The translations under genes and the position numbers were made by a program. A DNA stretch of 64,000 bases from NCBI RefSeq assembly GCF_001613465.1, contig NZ_BDCK01000030.1, positions 1 through 64,000 on the forward strand, in the 5' to 3' direction. Of the stretch, positions 17,489 through 26,938 are shown piece after piece. The stretch's first letter is position 1, and every line of letters begins with the position of its first letter. Origin of the DNA: Nocardia niwae NBRC 108934 = DSM 45340. Its GTDB lineage: Bacteria > Actinomycetota > Actinomycetes > Mycobacteriales > Mycobacteriaceae. The notes beneath the pieces are model-generated. The model saw nothing but the letters and a program-made list of their open reading frames with translations. It had not been told where the DNA came from and did no database searches.

Positions 17489-18751
17489 CTACGCGGACGC
17501 TGTGGTCTCGAACTTTGCGATCGCGTCGGCGACGGCGCGGGGCCGCATACTTTTGGCGACGGCTATCACGAGCATGAAGATCACAATGGCGGATGCAGTG
17601 TAGACAGCCCGCACGCCCGACACTTGAGCGAGGAAACCGCCGCCCAACGCGCCCAAGGGTATTGCGATCCCGAAGGCCAGGAACTGGTTGACGCTGCCGA
17701 TCCTGCCGAGGAAGTTGTTGGGTACGAGGCGTTGGCGCAGCGAAACCATCTGCACGTTGGCAAGAACTCCTGCGAAGGCGTTGATTGCGACCGCGATTCC
17801 CAGCACGATCGGTTGGTGTGTCCAGGCCATGACCAGGAACAGTGGGCAGGTAATCGCGATTCCCGGCAGGAGGACTTTCGGGACACTGAGCCAGTCACCG
17901 ATTCGTTGAGCGAGCATGCCGCCGAGGAAGCCACCGACGCCGCCGGCGGCGATGATGAAGCCGAAGGTGGTGGTGGACATGCCCAGTTCGGTCACAGCGA
18001 GGAGCACCAGGAGGGCCTGGCTGGCGCCTTGTGTCAGGTTGACGACCGTGACCACGACGGTGAATGACCGCATCAAGGGATGCTTCAGCAGCCAGGCGAT
18101 TCCGGCGCGAACGTCCTGCAACAGAGAGGTTCTGTTGCGATCGAGAGTCGATGGTGTCGTCTCGGTGACCGAGCTGATGAGAAGTAGACCTACGCCGAAG
18201 CTGATGGCATCGAGCAAGAACGGGATGGCTCTGCCGAGTCCGAACAGCCAACTTCCTACCATGGGGCCGAAGAAGTTGGAGCCGACCATGCTGACAGTGA
18301 AGAGTCGTCCGTTCGCGGCGGGCAGGTGTTGGCTGGCGACGACCTCGGGCAAGAAGCCTTGGGCGGCGCTGCTGTAGAGAGTTTCACCGATTCCCAACGC
18401 GACCGCGGCGACGTACAGCACGACGAGGTGATCGATATCGGTGACAATAGCGGCGACGAGTGCCAGCCCAATCGCGGCGCGTGCTGCGTCAGCGATAACC
18501 ATAATCGTCCGGCGTCGATAGCGGTCGGCGATCGCCCCGCTGAGCAGTGCCACCACGAGCCAGGGCAGTCGGTTGGCGATCGCGACCCCGGACACTGCCA
18601 CGGGATCGTTGGTGATCGTAATGGCGAGCAATGGCAGCGCAGCGAGCCGGATTCCGTCGCCGGTCGAGGATATGGCGGCCGATGCCAGGATGGCCGTGAA
18701 TCCTCGATTGTCTCGGAGACGGCCGATCGCGGTTTGCGGCGTGGTGGACAA
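17489..18751 (-). CDS. MFS exporter (MFS_3/EntS-like)
   Basis: 420 aa with about 12 hydrophobic segments and the MFS loop 2-3 motif GAIADRYRRRTIM. The general pattern (MDGIRLAALPLLA-like start, SNFFGPMVGSWLF, PNNFLGRIGSVNQ) matches the EntS/macrolide-efflux branch of MFS drug or siderophore exporters. The start is a TTG at 18751 with a GGGAAG site 8 bases upstream. It follows the hypothetical gene at 18801-19766 by 49 bases in the same direction, so the two may be cotranscribed. The exported compound is unknown. Confidence 0.82.
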   Translation of the reverse strand: MSTTPQTAIGRLRDNRGFTAILASAAISSTGDGIRLAALPLLAITITNDPVAVSGVAIANRLPWLVVALLSGAIADRYRRRTIMVIADAARAAIGLALVAAIVTDIDHLVVLYVAAVALGIGETLYSSAAQGFLPEVVASQHLPAANGRLFTVSMVGSNFFGPMVGSWLFGLGRAIPFLLDAISFGVGLLLISSVTETTPSTLDRNRTSLLQDVRAGIAWLLKHPLMRSFTVVVTVVNLTQGASQALLVLLAVTELGMSTTTFGFIIAAGGVGGFLGGMLAQRIGDWLSVPKVLLPGIAITCPLFLVMAWTHQPIVLGIAVAINAFAGVLANVQMVSLRQRLVPNNFLGRIGSVNQFLAFGIAIPLGALGGGFLAQVSGVRAVYTASAIVIFMLVIAVAKSMRPRAVADAIAKFETTASA

Positions 18752-18800
18752 AAGGTGGCTTCCCGTCGGTTAGGTGTGACTGGTGGTGTGCGATCGCTGA

Positions 18801-18844
18801 CTAGATGGTGAGGGTATTCGAGCTAGACGGTGAGGGTATTCGAG
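18801..18844. repeat. Tandem 22-bp duplication
   Basis: Two adjacent copies (18801-18822 and 18823-18844) of CTAGAYGGTGAGGGTATTCG plus AG, differing at one position. They form the last codons and stop of the hypothetical gene on the minus strand. Confidence 0.9.
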
Positions 18845-19766
18845 CCGACTCGATCGCCAGCCAGCGTGACACCCAAGCGCCGGCGCCTCGCTGCCAGGGA
18901 CCATGCCAGGTTCCGGAGTCCAGCAGGTCGCTGATGTGGCTGAGGCTCACAACGAGAACGTCCGACAGGCGGCCATTTCGATCAGTGGGGCACAGGCAGA
19001 GGACGGGCTCTTGTCCGGCTGGGCCCATGGAGAGCACTCGGGCTTGCCGAATGATCCGTCCTGGGGGTATCGGGTCTTCGTCGTTGCCAGTGCTACCGAT
19101 GACGAGGTCGCGGACGACCGGTCCTGATACTCCTGCGTGACCGGTGAGTGCAAGGTTGTGGCGCCAGCCTGTTCGTCGATCTGTGGGCCGGGTGATGAGT
19201 TCCCCTTGAGCAGCGAACACGGTGGGGATGCGTGGGGTGCCTTCCATGTCTGTGCCACCGCCCCAGGCGGGGTCAGCGATACGGTAGGCAGGCCATCGGC
19301 TTAAAGCGGGGCCGCATGTCAGTGCGGTGACGATGGGCTCGAGCAACACCGACGACAACACGTACGGCGGCAGCAACCATCGCTCCGGAGTCCACCTCGG
19401 CTGCTCGCAATGTGCTGTGGCGGCGCCGTGTGGTATCCGTGCCAACACGTCAGTCTCTTGCCCGAGGGATTGCCAGTGTGTGTGCACCGTCGTGGAGGTG
19501 ACTTCGCCGGTGAACCCTCGCACGGAGTACGTGACGTTCGTGTGCTCGGCTCCGAGGTCGGTGAGCCACCGCAGCCGCAGAAGTTGGCTCCTCTCTGTGT
19601 CAAGCCTCGATGAGCAGAGAGGTACCGTTAAATCCACAGTCCCGATACCCCCGCCAAGTTTGACAGCTGCCGGACATCGTGCAGCGGTGTCCGCTCGGCA
19701 CACTTGCGCAAGTTCGGCCCGGTGCGTCCGTAACTGGACAAGGGGCCACGGTCGAAGATCGACCAT
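18801..19766 (-). CDS. Hypothetical protein, 321 aa
   Basis: No family recognised. The protein has no signal peptide or membrane segment and is rich in Trp, Arg and Pro (for example TPERWLLPPYVLSS and CGPALSRWPAYRIADP). The codon pattern agrees with a real gene. It precedes the MFS exporter in the same direction. Its 3' end contains a tandem 22-bp duplication that shifts the frame and adds new C-terminal residues. The start ATG at 19766 is not strongly supported; a later start is possible. Confidence 0.5.
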   Translation of the reverse strand: MVDLRPWPLVQLRTHRAELAQVCRADTAARCPAAVKLGGGIGTVDLTVPLCSSRLDTERSQLLRLRWLTDLGAEHTNVTYSVRGFTGEVTSTTVHTHWQSLGQETDVLARIPHGAATAHCEQPRWTPERWLLPPYVLSSVLLEPIVTALTCGPALSRWPAYRIADPAWGGGTDMEGTPRIPTVFAAQGELITRPTDRRTGWRHNLALTGHAGVSGPVVRDLVIGSTGNDEDPIPPGRIIRQARVLSMGPAGQEPVLCLCPTDRNGRLSDVLVVSLSHISDLLDSGTWHGPWQRGAGAWVSRWLAIESARIPSPSSSNTLTI

Positions 19767-20219
19767 GGCTTCGGTCGTTGCTGCGTATCTCGAAGATCTG
19801 CCGGTTCCGACTCCTGGCTTCGGGATCGCCGGCTTGATCGAGCGACCTTCGGTTCCGGCGCGGCCGTAAGGCGGCGTCTCGCGTCTCGGCGCGCGGTCGA
19901 TGCGGTGGTCGTACAGACCTCCTGCAATCTGCTGTTCATGACATCGGAGGGTGGTATTCGATGGGCTGCGTCAGGCGCTTTGGACCGCTAAGTGCTGCGT
20001 GAGCTGCGCTCTTACAAAAAAAACCCAAATGGGTGGTTTTTGCGTTAGGGTTGGGGACGGGTCGGCAGGGTGCGCCGATGATCCGATTCAGCGATCACCG
20101 TCGATTGCGTGATCCCGGAGGGCGTCGAAGTCGAAGCGGACCTGCTTCTTCCGAACGGGCAGTTGCGAGTCCCGCAGTCGGGTGCCTACTGAGTGTCTAT
20201 CAAGGAGAAACAAACAACG
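19767..20219. promoter_or_regulatory. Promoter region of the GH3 operon
   Basis: 453 bp without a convincing gene. It contains the regulon dyad at 20021-20040, preceded by a run of A bases. The remaining left part shows nothing I recognise. Confidence 0.55.
20021..20040 (+). promoter_or_regulatory. Regulon operator, site 1 (GH3-GH2-dehydratase operon)
   Basis: AAACCCAAATGGGTGGTTTT, with central dyad ACCCAAATGGGT, 180 bp upstream of the GH3 start. It matches sites before five other operons in this window. Confidence 0.75.
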
Positions 20220-22445
20220 ATGACCGAGACTCCTACCCGCGAGGTACCGCTGTCGGCCCTGACCGTCGAGCAGAAGGCCGGCTTGCTCTCAGGACAGGAC
20301 ACATGGTGCACGCGCGAAATCGCCGAGGCCGGGATTCGTGCCGTTCGCCTCTCGGATGGTCCCCACGGCCTGCGGGTGCAGGAAGAAGGGGGTGACAACT
20401 TCGGGATGCATCCGAGCCTGCCCGCGACCTGCTTTCCCCCCGCGGTTGCGCTCGGCTCGAGCTGGGACCCCGACCTCGTAGCGACAGTGGGTGAAGCGCT
20501 CGGACTCGAAGCGGCTTCAGCGGGCGTCGATATCTTGCTCGGCCCAGGGGTGAACATCAAGCGCTCGCCCCTGTGCGGCCGCAATTTCGAGTACTTCTCC
20601 GAGGACCCGCTGTTGTCGGGTGTGCTTGGGGCCGCCTACGTGAACGGGCTGCAGAGCACGGGTGTCGGTGCGTCCGTCAAACACTTTGCTGCCAACAATC
20701 AAGAGTCCGACCGCATGCGCGTCAGCGCCGAAGTCGACGAGCGCACACTGCGCGAGATCTACCTGGCCGCCTTCGAGCATGTCGTCGCCGAGGCGAATCC
20801 AGCGACGGTGATGTGTTCCTACAACCGGCTCAACGGCACCTATTCATCGGAGAACCGGTGGTTGCTCACCGATGTGCTCCGTGACGAGTGGGGCTTCCGC
20901 GGTGCGGTGGTCTCGGACTGGGGTGCCGTCCACAACCCACCTGCGGCGGTCAAGGCCGGGCTCGATCTCGAGATGCCTTCGACCAACGGGCGTAGTGCGC
21001 GTCAACTCACCCAGGCTGTCGCGTCGGGAGAGCTCGACGAATCAGACCTCGACCGCAGCGTCGAGCGTGTCCTTGCTCTCGCCGCCTACGGCGGTACGTC
21101 GGGCCCGGCAGACTTCGGCAAGCACCACCGCCTCGCACGGGAAGCCGCTGCCGCGTGCGTGGTTCTGCTCAAGAACGACGACGCTCTTCCTCTCGCGAAG
21201 GACACTCGCGTCGCCGTGATCGGCGAGTTCGCGCGTGCACCACGGTTCCAGGGTGGGGGGAGCTCGAATGTCAGGGCATCTGAGGTTGTTTCGTTCTGTG
21301 ATGCCCTCGCCGAATACGCCGGCCCCGGTGTCGGATTCGCCGCTGGCTTCCGCACGGACGGGGAGGATCAGCAGGCCCTGCTGAACGAAGCGATCGCCGT
21401 GGCGCGTGACTGTGAGATCGCGCTGGTCTTCGCGGGCCTGAGCGAATCGGAAGAGTCCGAGGGGTTCGATCGGACCACTCTCGATCTGCCCGTCGGCCAG
21501 ATCGAGTTGATCCGTGCGGTCAGCCGGGTTGCGCCGAAAACCGTTGTAGTGCTCTCCCACGGTGGTGTCGTGAGTTTGGAGGGCTGGCACGACGATGTGG
21601 ACGCCATCGTCGATGGATTCCTGCTGGGCCAGGCAGGAGGCGCTGCCATCGCCGACGTTCTGTACGGGGTGGTCAATCCGTCGGGCAAGCTCGCCGAGAC
21701 GATCCCACTGCGTCTGGAAGACACCCCGGCGTTCGGAAACTTCCCCGGCGAGCGAGGCCGGGTGGTCTACGGTGAGCGGCTGCTCGTCGGATATCGTTCG
21801 TTCAGCACCAGGAAGGTCGCGGTCCGGTACCCCTTCGGACATGGGTTGAGCTACACCGACTTCGGTATCCGCGACCTCACCGTCACCCCGATCGCGAGGG
21901 ACAGGGTCCGGGTCAACCTCGTCGTGGACAACGTGGGCGATCGCGATGGCGCTCATGTCGTGCAGGTGTATGTCGACGCCGGCTCATGCGGCGAGGTCCT
22001 CCGCCCGGCGCGGGAACTGCGAGCCTTCGCCAAGGTGAACGTCGTGGCCGGTGGCTCGGAGGCAGTGGAGCTGAATCTGGATCGCCGTGCGTTCGCATAC
22101 TGGGACACCGAGATCTCGGACTGGGTCGTCACACCGGGTGAGTACCGGGTGATCGTCGGACGCGACGCGGTGGCGGTGGATGCCGAATGCGTGGTGGAGC
22201 TGGCGGGCGACGAGACCACCCGTGTACTCACTCTCGGATCGACTGTGCAGGAGTGGTTCGATCATCCGATCGTCGGGCCTGTTCTGCTCGATACCTTCCA
22301 GTCGGACCTGCTCGCCGCGATCGCGCAACCCGGCACGCTGCGTGTGATTGGAACCTTGCCGATGCAGAAGGTCGTCAACATCCTCGGTGAAAGCCTCCCG
22401 GCCGGGGCCGTCGACTCGCTGATGGCGATGACGGTCGGCGGGTAG
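20220..22445 (+). CDS. GH3 family beta-glycosidase, cytoplasmic
   Basis: 741-aa glycoside hydrolase family 3 enzyme, which removes beta-linked sugars such as glucose or xylose from non-reducing ends with retention. The catalytic nucleophile is Asp233 in VVSDWGAVH; LSDGPHGLR near residue 40 and GPGVNIKRSPLCGRNFEYF near 105-125 are typical, followed by the C-terminal GH3 domain (GGGSSNVRASE) and a fibronectin-like end (YPFGHGLSYTDF). There is no signal peptide, so it acts inside the cell. ATG 20220 is chosen for its AAGGAG site; a GTG at 20193 is in frame. First gene of the operator-1 operon. Confidence 0.9.
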   Translation: MTETPTREVPLSALTVEQKAGLLSGQDTWCTREIAEAGIRAVRLSDGPHGLRVQEEGGDNFGMHPSLPATCFPPAVALGSSWDPDLVATVGEALGLEAASAGVDILLGPGVNIKRSPLCGRNFEYFSEDPLLSGVLGAAYVNGLQSTGVGASVKHFAANNQESDRMRVSAEVDERTLREIYLAAFEHVVAEANPATVMCSYNRLNGTYSSENRWLLTDVLRDEWGFRGAVVSDWGAVHNPPAAVKAGLDLEMPSTNGRSARQLTQAVASGELDESDLDRSVERVLALAAYGGTSGPADFGKHHRLAREAAAACVVLLKNDDALPLAKDTRVAVIGEFARAPRFQGGGSSNVRASEVVSFCDALAEYAGPGVGFAAGFRTDGEDQQALLNEAIAVARDCEIALVFAGLSESEESEGFDRTTLDLPVGQIELIRAVSRVAPKTVVVLSHGGVVSLEGWHDDVDAIVDGFLLGQAGGAAIADVLYGVVNPSGKLAETIPLRLEDTPAFGNFPGERGRVVYGERLLVGYRSFSTRKVAVRYPFGHGLSYTDFGIRDLTVTPIARDRVRVNLVVDNVGDRDGAHVVQVYVDAGSCGEVLRPARELRAFAKVNVVAGGSEAVELNLDRRAFAYWDTEISDWVVTPGEYRVIVGRDAVAVDAECVVELAGDETTRVLTLGSTVQEWFDHPIVGPVLLDTFQSDLLAAIAQPGTLRVIGTLPMQKVVNILGESLPAGAVDSLMAMTVGG

Positions 22446-22475
22446 GCCGCGCGAAGACCGCGGGAAGGACAAAGA

Positions 22476-24935
22476 ATGATTCGTCAGTCATTCAATGAGG
22501 GGTGGAAGGTCGCTTTTAAACAGCACCTGTTCGAGGCGGTGATCTCCCCGGCATCGCAAGTCGACGTGGTGCTTCCCTACGATGCGATGCGCGATCTGGT
22601 GCGCGATCCGGACAGTGCCAACGGTAGTCACTCCGGCTACTTTCCCAGTGCGCATGTGGTCTACGAGAAGAGCTTCGAGGCACCGGCCGAGTGGGCACAG
22701 CGGACGGTCCTGCTCGAATTCGAAGGCGTCTATCGCGACGCGATGGTCTACCTCAACGGCAATCTCGTCGCGCAGAGACCGTCAGGGTATAGCCCCTTCG
22801 TCGCGCACCTCGATCCTTATCTGGAGTTCGGGGCTGTCAACCGGATCAGAGTCGAATCGCGTGCGCATCAAGACAGCAGGTGGTACACGGGAGTCGGTGT
22901 CTATCGCAATGTTTGGCTGGTGGTCGGCGACCCGTTCCACATTCCGCTCGACACGACCGTGATCACCACGCCCGAGGTGGACGAGCACCTGGCTACTGTG
23001 ACCGCCGCGGTCACCGTTTTCAACGGTACCCGGCATACGCGAGTAGCCACGCTCCTGACCCGGGTCTTCGACCCGAACGGTGTGGCGGTCTCGACACGCA
23101 CGGTGCCGGTGACCGTTCCGCCAGGTGACTCGGCTTGGATGCGCACGCGGCATTGGGTACGCGATCCTCAGTTGTGGGACGTCGACAGCCCGTTGCTCTA
23201 CCGTGTGGAAACGACCCTGTCGGATTCCGACGGACAAACTGTCGACTTCGAGGCCACCCGGTTCGGCATCCGCACCATTCGGCTCGACCCGGTTCATGGG
23301 CTGCGACTGAACGGGCAAACGGTGAAACTGCGGGGCGGTTGCATCCACCACGACAACGGCCCACTGGGCGCCGCGGCGATCGACCGAGCAGAACACCGAA
23401 AAGCAGAACTGATCCGCGCTGCCGGCTTCAACGCTGTCCGCAGCGCGCACAACGGGACCAGCCGAGCGTTCCTGGACGCCTGTGACCGAGTCGGTTTGCT
23501 GGTCATGGACGAGTTCGCCGACGTGTGGACCGAAGCCAAGACGTCGTTCGACACCGCCCTCACCTTTGCGGACTGGTGGAAGCGCGACCTCGCGGCGTGG
23601 ATCGGCTCGGCGCGCAATCACCCCAGCCTGCTCATGTATTCGATAGGCAACGAGATCCTCGAAATCGGTCGCCCCGGTGCGGCGGTGTGGGGACGACGAC
23701 TGGCCGAAGAGGTCCGCGCGCTGGACCCGACTCGGCCAGTGACCAACGCTGTCAACAGCCTGGTCTCGGTGCTCGACGGCGCTGTCAACAGACAGGGCGA
23801 TCTTCCCAGCGATTTCAACTCGCTACTGTCTGCGGAGGGCACGAGTACGATCGGATCGTCGGAGACTGCGACCAGGCTCACCGAGGAGGCACACGCCCAG
23901 GTCGACGTCGCCGGCATCAACTACGCGGAGTCTCGCTACGACCTGGACGCCACACTCTTCCCCGACCGGATCATCGTCGGCACCGAATCGTTCCCCGGCT
24001 GGCTCGACCAGCTGTGGGCGCTGGTCGAAAAGCATCCACAGGTCATCGGTGACTTTGCCTGGACCGCATGGGACCATTTGGGAGAAGCCGGAACCGGACG
24101 CGCCTACTATGACGATGACCCGCTCCGTCCTCGCGGTATGGCTTCTCCATATCCCTGGCTGGTATCGCACGCCGGCACCATCGACATCAACGGTATTCGC
24201 CAGCCGATATCCTACTGGCGAGAAGTAGTGTGGGGCATACGGACCGAGCCCTACATCGCTGTGCATCGTCCGCAGCGGTTCGGCCAGAACCTTACTCGCA
24301 CCAGGTGGTCCTGGGATGATGTGCTCAGCAGCTGGGCGTGGGATGTTCCGACGGGCTCTCCGGTCACGGTCGATGTCTACAGCGACGCCGAGGAAGTCGA
24401 GCTACTGCTGAACGGACACTCCATCGGTACTGCGGCAGTGGGCATCGATGACAAGGGGATACCTCGCGGGTGCATCGCGCGTTTCGAGATTCAGTTCGTT
24501 CCCGGAGAGCTCGTCGCGATCGCCCGCCGCCGCGGAGCAGAAACCGGGCGTACCGCCCTCCACAGCCTGCACGGCGCCACAAAGCTACGGGCACGGGCGG
24601 AAGCAGTGCGCCTCATCGCTACCCCCTCGGAGTTGGCGTATGTCCATCTCGAACTGTGCGACGACGCGGGGACCCTCGCGATCGACCGATCGGATCTCGT
24701 CCGGGTCACCGTCGAGGGCCCGGCAACACTGGCTGCGTTGTCGAGCGCGAAGCCCGATGACGATATGGCCTTCGGCGGTGACGTCCATCGGACTTTCGAA
24801 GGTCGGCTGCTTGCCATAATCCGTCCCACTGGGGCAGGGGAAGTCCAGGTTCGTGCGGTCGGGGAGCGCTGGGGCAGTGCGAGCGTTTCCCTGCAGGTCG
24901 AGTTCCGAGACGACCAACGAGGAGAGCGGGAATGA
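22476..24935 (+). CDS. GH2 family glycosidase
   Basis: 819 aa with the GH2 order: sugar-binding jelly roll (residues 1-170, EFEGVYRDAMVYLNG), Ig-like domain, TIM barrel (270-560, KLRGGCIHHDNGPLG), then C-terminal beta domains. The acid/base is Glu393 in SIGNE and the nucleophile Glu504 in GTES. GH2 includes beta-galactosidases, glucuronidases, mannosidases and alpha-L-arabinopyranosidases; the subfamily is not decided here. No signal peptide. It lies 30 bp after the GH3 gene and overlaps the dehydratase gene by four bases, so all three are one transcript. Confidence 0.88.
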   Translation: MIRQSFNEGWKVAFKQHLFEAVISPASQVDVVLPYDAMRDLVRDPDSANGSHSGYFPSAHVVYEKSFEAPAEWAQRTVLLEFEGVYRDAMVYLNGNLVAQRPSGYSPFVAHLDPYLEFGAVNRIRVESRAHQDSRWYTGVGVYRNVWLVVGDPFHIPLDTTVITTPEVDEHLATVTAAVTVFNGTRHTRVATLLTRVFDPNGVAVSTRTVPVTVPPGDSAWMRTRHWVRDPQLWDVDSPLLYRVETTLSDSDGQTVDFEATRFGIRTIRLDPVHGLRLNGQTVKLRGGCIHHDNGPLGAAAIDRAEHRKAELIRAAGFNAVRSAHNGTSRAFLDACDRVGLLVMDEFADVWTEAKTSFDTALTFADWWKRDLAAWIGSARNHPSLLMYSIGNEILEIGRPGAAVWGRRLAEEVRALDPTRPVTNAVNSLVSVLDGAVNRQGDLPSDFNSLLSAEGTSTIGSSETATRLTEEAHAQVDVAGINYAESRYDLDATLFPDRIIVGTESFPGWLDQLWALVEKHPQVIGDFAWTAWDHLGEAGTGRAYYDDDPLRPRGMASPYPWLVSHAGTIDINGIRQPISYWREVVWGIRTEPYIAVHRPQRFGQNLTRTRWSWDDVLSSWAWDVPTGSPVTVDVYSDAEEVELLLNGHSIGTAAVGIDDKGIPRGCIARFEIQFVPGELVAIARRRGAETGRTALHSLHGATKLRARAEAVRLIATPSELAYVHLELCDDAGTLAIDRSDLVRVTVEGPATLAALSSAKPDDDMAFGGDVHRTFEGRLLAIIRPTGAGEVQVRAVGERWGSASVSLQVEFRDDQRGERE

Positions 24936-26647
24936 CAGCGCGGATGCGGAGCTCCAGGTGGTATGAGGGCCCGGGCCGCAACGCCTATATCCACCGCGCC
25001 TGGATGCGCAGGGGCCTTCCCGCGGATTTCGCCGGACGCCCACAGATCGCGATCGCCAACACGGCGTCCGACTTGACGCCGTGCAACGCGCACCTCACCG
25101 AGGTTGCCCAGTCGGTGCGGAACGGAGTCTACGAAGCCGGCGGTATTCCACTCGAACTCCCGGTTGTGTCCCTCGGCGAAACCCAGGTCAGGCCGACGGC
25201 GATGCTGTGGCGGAATCTGGCGGCGATGACCACCGAGGAGATGTTGCGGGCGAATCCCATCGACGGTGTCGTGCTGCTGGGCGGTTGTGACAAGACCATT
25301 CCCGCTCTGCTGATGGCCGCGGCCTCGGTCGACTTACCCGCGATCGTCGTACCGGGCGGGCCCATGCTCACCGGTCATTTCCGGGGCGAGCCGCTGGGGT
25401 GCGGGACCGATGTGTGGCGGCTCAGCGAAGAGGTTCGCGCCGGACGGATGGATGCCGATGAGTTCCGTGCATCGGAGTCGGCGATGATTCGTAGTAAAGG
25501 GCATTGCAACACCATGGGGACCGCATCCACCATGGCCTTGACAGCCGAGGCACTCGGAATGACCTTGCCCGGTCTCGCTGGAACCCCCGCACCCGACGCC
25601 AGGCTGTTGCAGGGTGCGCACGAGTCCGGACGGCTCGCCGTCGAACTCGTGGCCCGGCGGTGCTCTCCACGCAGGATGTTGACGAAGGCGAGCTTCCGCA
25701 ACGCCATCGTCACGCTCGCCGCGACAGGTGGTTCGACGAACGCGGTGATCCATCTGCTGGCCATCGCAGGTCGGTTGGGCGTCGACCTCACCCTCGACGA
25801 CTTCGACCGGATCGGTGCGGAGGTTCCCCTGCTGGTCAATCTGCTTCCCGCGGGGGAATTCCTGATGGACGATTTCCATCGTGCCGGAGGCTTGCTCGCG
25901 GTACTTCGTGAGGTCCGGGACCTGCTGGATCCCGGCGCGCTCACCGTCACCGGCAGACCGCTCGTCGAGCATCTCGATGATGCGCGGATCTGGGATCGAG
26001 CAGTGATTGCGCCGCGCGCTTCACCGTTGCAGACCGGCGCGGGAATCGCCGTGCTCCGTGGCTCGTTGGCACCGGGTGGCGCGATCATCAAGCCGGCTGC
26101 GGCGTCGCCGCACCTGTTGCGGCATCGAGGGCGGGCGGTCGTCTTCTCCAGCATCGAGGACCTACACCACCGGATAGACGATCCAGGGTTGAACATCGAC
26201 GAGAATTCGGTGATGGTGCTGGGGGGCTGCGGGCCGAAGGGATATCCAGGTATGCCCGAAGTCTCGAATATGCCGTTGCCGCGCAAACTTCTCGCCCGGG
26301 GGGTTCGTGACATGGTGCGGGTCTGCGACGGACGGATGAGCGGGACCGCGTACGGAACCGTGGTCCTCCACGTCACCCCGGAGTCCGCTGCCGGGGGGCC
26401 GCTCGCGCTGGTCAGGGACGGCGACTGGATTCAACTCGACGTCGCCGCCCGCTCGATCGAGCTGGATGTCCCCGCAGCGGAACTTGCTGAACGCCAAACC
26501 GATCCGACAACGACGGCAGCGTATGCCACTCCGGATCGAGGTTGGGAAAGGCTGTACATCGATCACGTGCTGCAGGCCGACACCGGCGCCGACCTCGACT
26601 TCCTGCTCGGCTCGACCGGCTCCGAGGTCGGCAGGGAGTCACACTGA
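24932..26647 (+). CDS. IlvD/Edd-family sugar-acid dehydratase
   Basis: 571-aa Fe-S dehydratase. The cluster cysteines are visible at C51 (PCNAHL), C119 (GGCDKT) and C192 (GHCNTMG), as in L-arabonate, D-xylonate and dihydroxyacid dehydratases; MSGTAYGTVVLH is the conserved C-terminal Ser region. The enzyme turns a sugar acid into a 2-keto-3-deoxy acid. The link to the lactonase, diketo-acid hydrolase and dehydrogenases 300 bp downstream suggests a 6-deoxyhexonate substrate (L-rhamnonate, fuconate or 6-deoxygluconate). Classical L-rhamnonate dehydratases are enolase-family, so this would be a replacement. ATGA overlap with the GH2 gene. Confidence 0.87.
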   Translation: MTARMRSSRWYEGPGRNAYIHRAWMRRGLPADFAGRPQIAIANTASDLTPCNAHLTEVAQSVRNGVYEAGGIPLELPVVSLGETQVRPTAMLWRNLAAMTTEEMLRANPIDGVVLLGGCDKTIPALLMAAASVDLPAIVVPGGPMLTGHFRGEPLGCGTDVWRLSEEVRAGRMDADEFRASESAMIRSKGHCNTMGTASTMALTAEALGMTLPGLAGTPAPDARLLQGAHESGRLAVELVARRCSPRRMLTKASFRNAIVTLAATGGSTNAVIHLLAIAGRLGVDLTLDDFDRIGAEVPLLVNLLPAGEFLMDDFHRAGGLLAVLREVRDLLDPGALTVTGRPLVEHLDDARIWDRAVIAPRASPLQTGAGIAVLRGSLAPGGAIIKPAAASPHLLRHRGRAVVFSSIEDLHHRIDDPGLNIDENSVMVLGGCGPKGYPGMPEVSNMPLPRKLLARGVRDMVRVCDGRMSGTAYGTVVLHVTPESAAGGPLALVRDGDWIQLDVAARSIELDVPAAELAERQTDPTTTAAYATPDRGWERLYIDHVLQADTGADLDFLLGSTGSEVGRESH

Positions 26648-26857
26648 CGGTTGCTCGCGGTGCTCAGGAGTGGGGGAGAGCACTGCCAGTTGCGTGCGCT
26701 GTTGATCGGTGCCGGCCATCCTTCCATTCTCCTGGTCGCTTCTCCGGCCTCCGCGGTTGGCCCACAGGCGGCTGGTGGGCATCTCGCTCGGCATCCGCTG
26801 TACCGGTCGCCCAGGCTCGGTGTTGGCATGGTGGCGGTCTGCCCGCTAGATTTAAAT

Positions 26858-26877
26858 AAACCCAGTCGGGTGGTTTT
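26858..26877 (+). promoter_or_regulatory. Regulon operator, site 2 (oxidative deoxysugar operon)
   Basis: AAACCCAGTCGGGTGGTTTT, 62 bp upstream of the lactonase start. It is nearly the same as site 1 (17 of 20). It lies in the 291-bp gap between the dehydratase gene and the lactonase gene. Confidence 0.75.
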
Positions 26878-26938
26878 GGGTGGTGGTGTGTCAGGCGCCC
26901 ACCAGGTGAGTCGATGATCTTCCGCAGGAGCGCACCCG

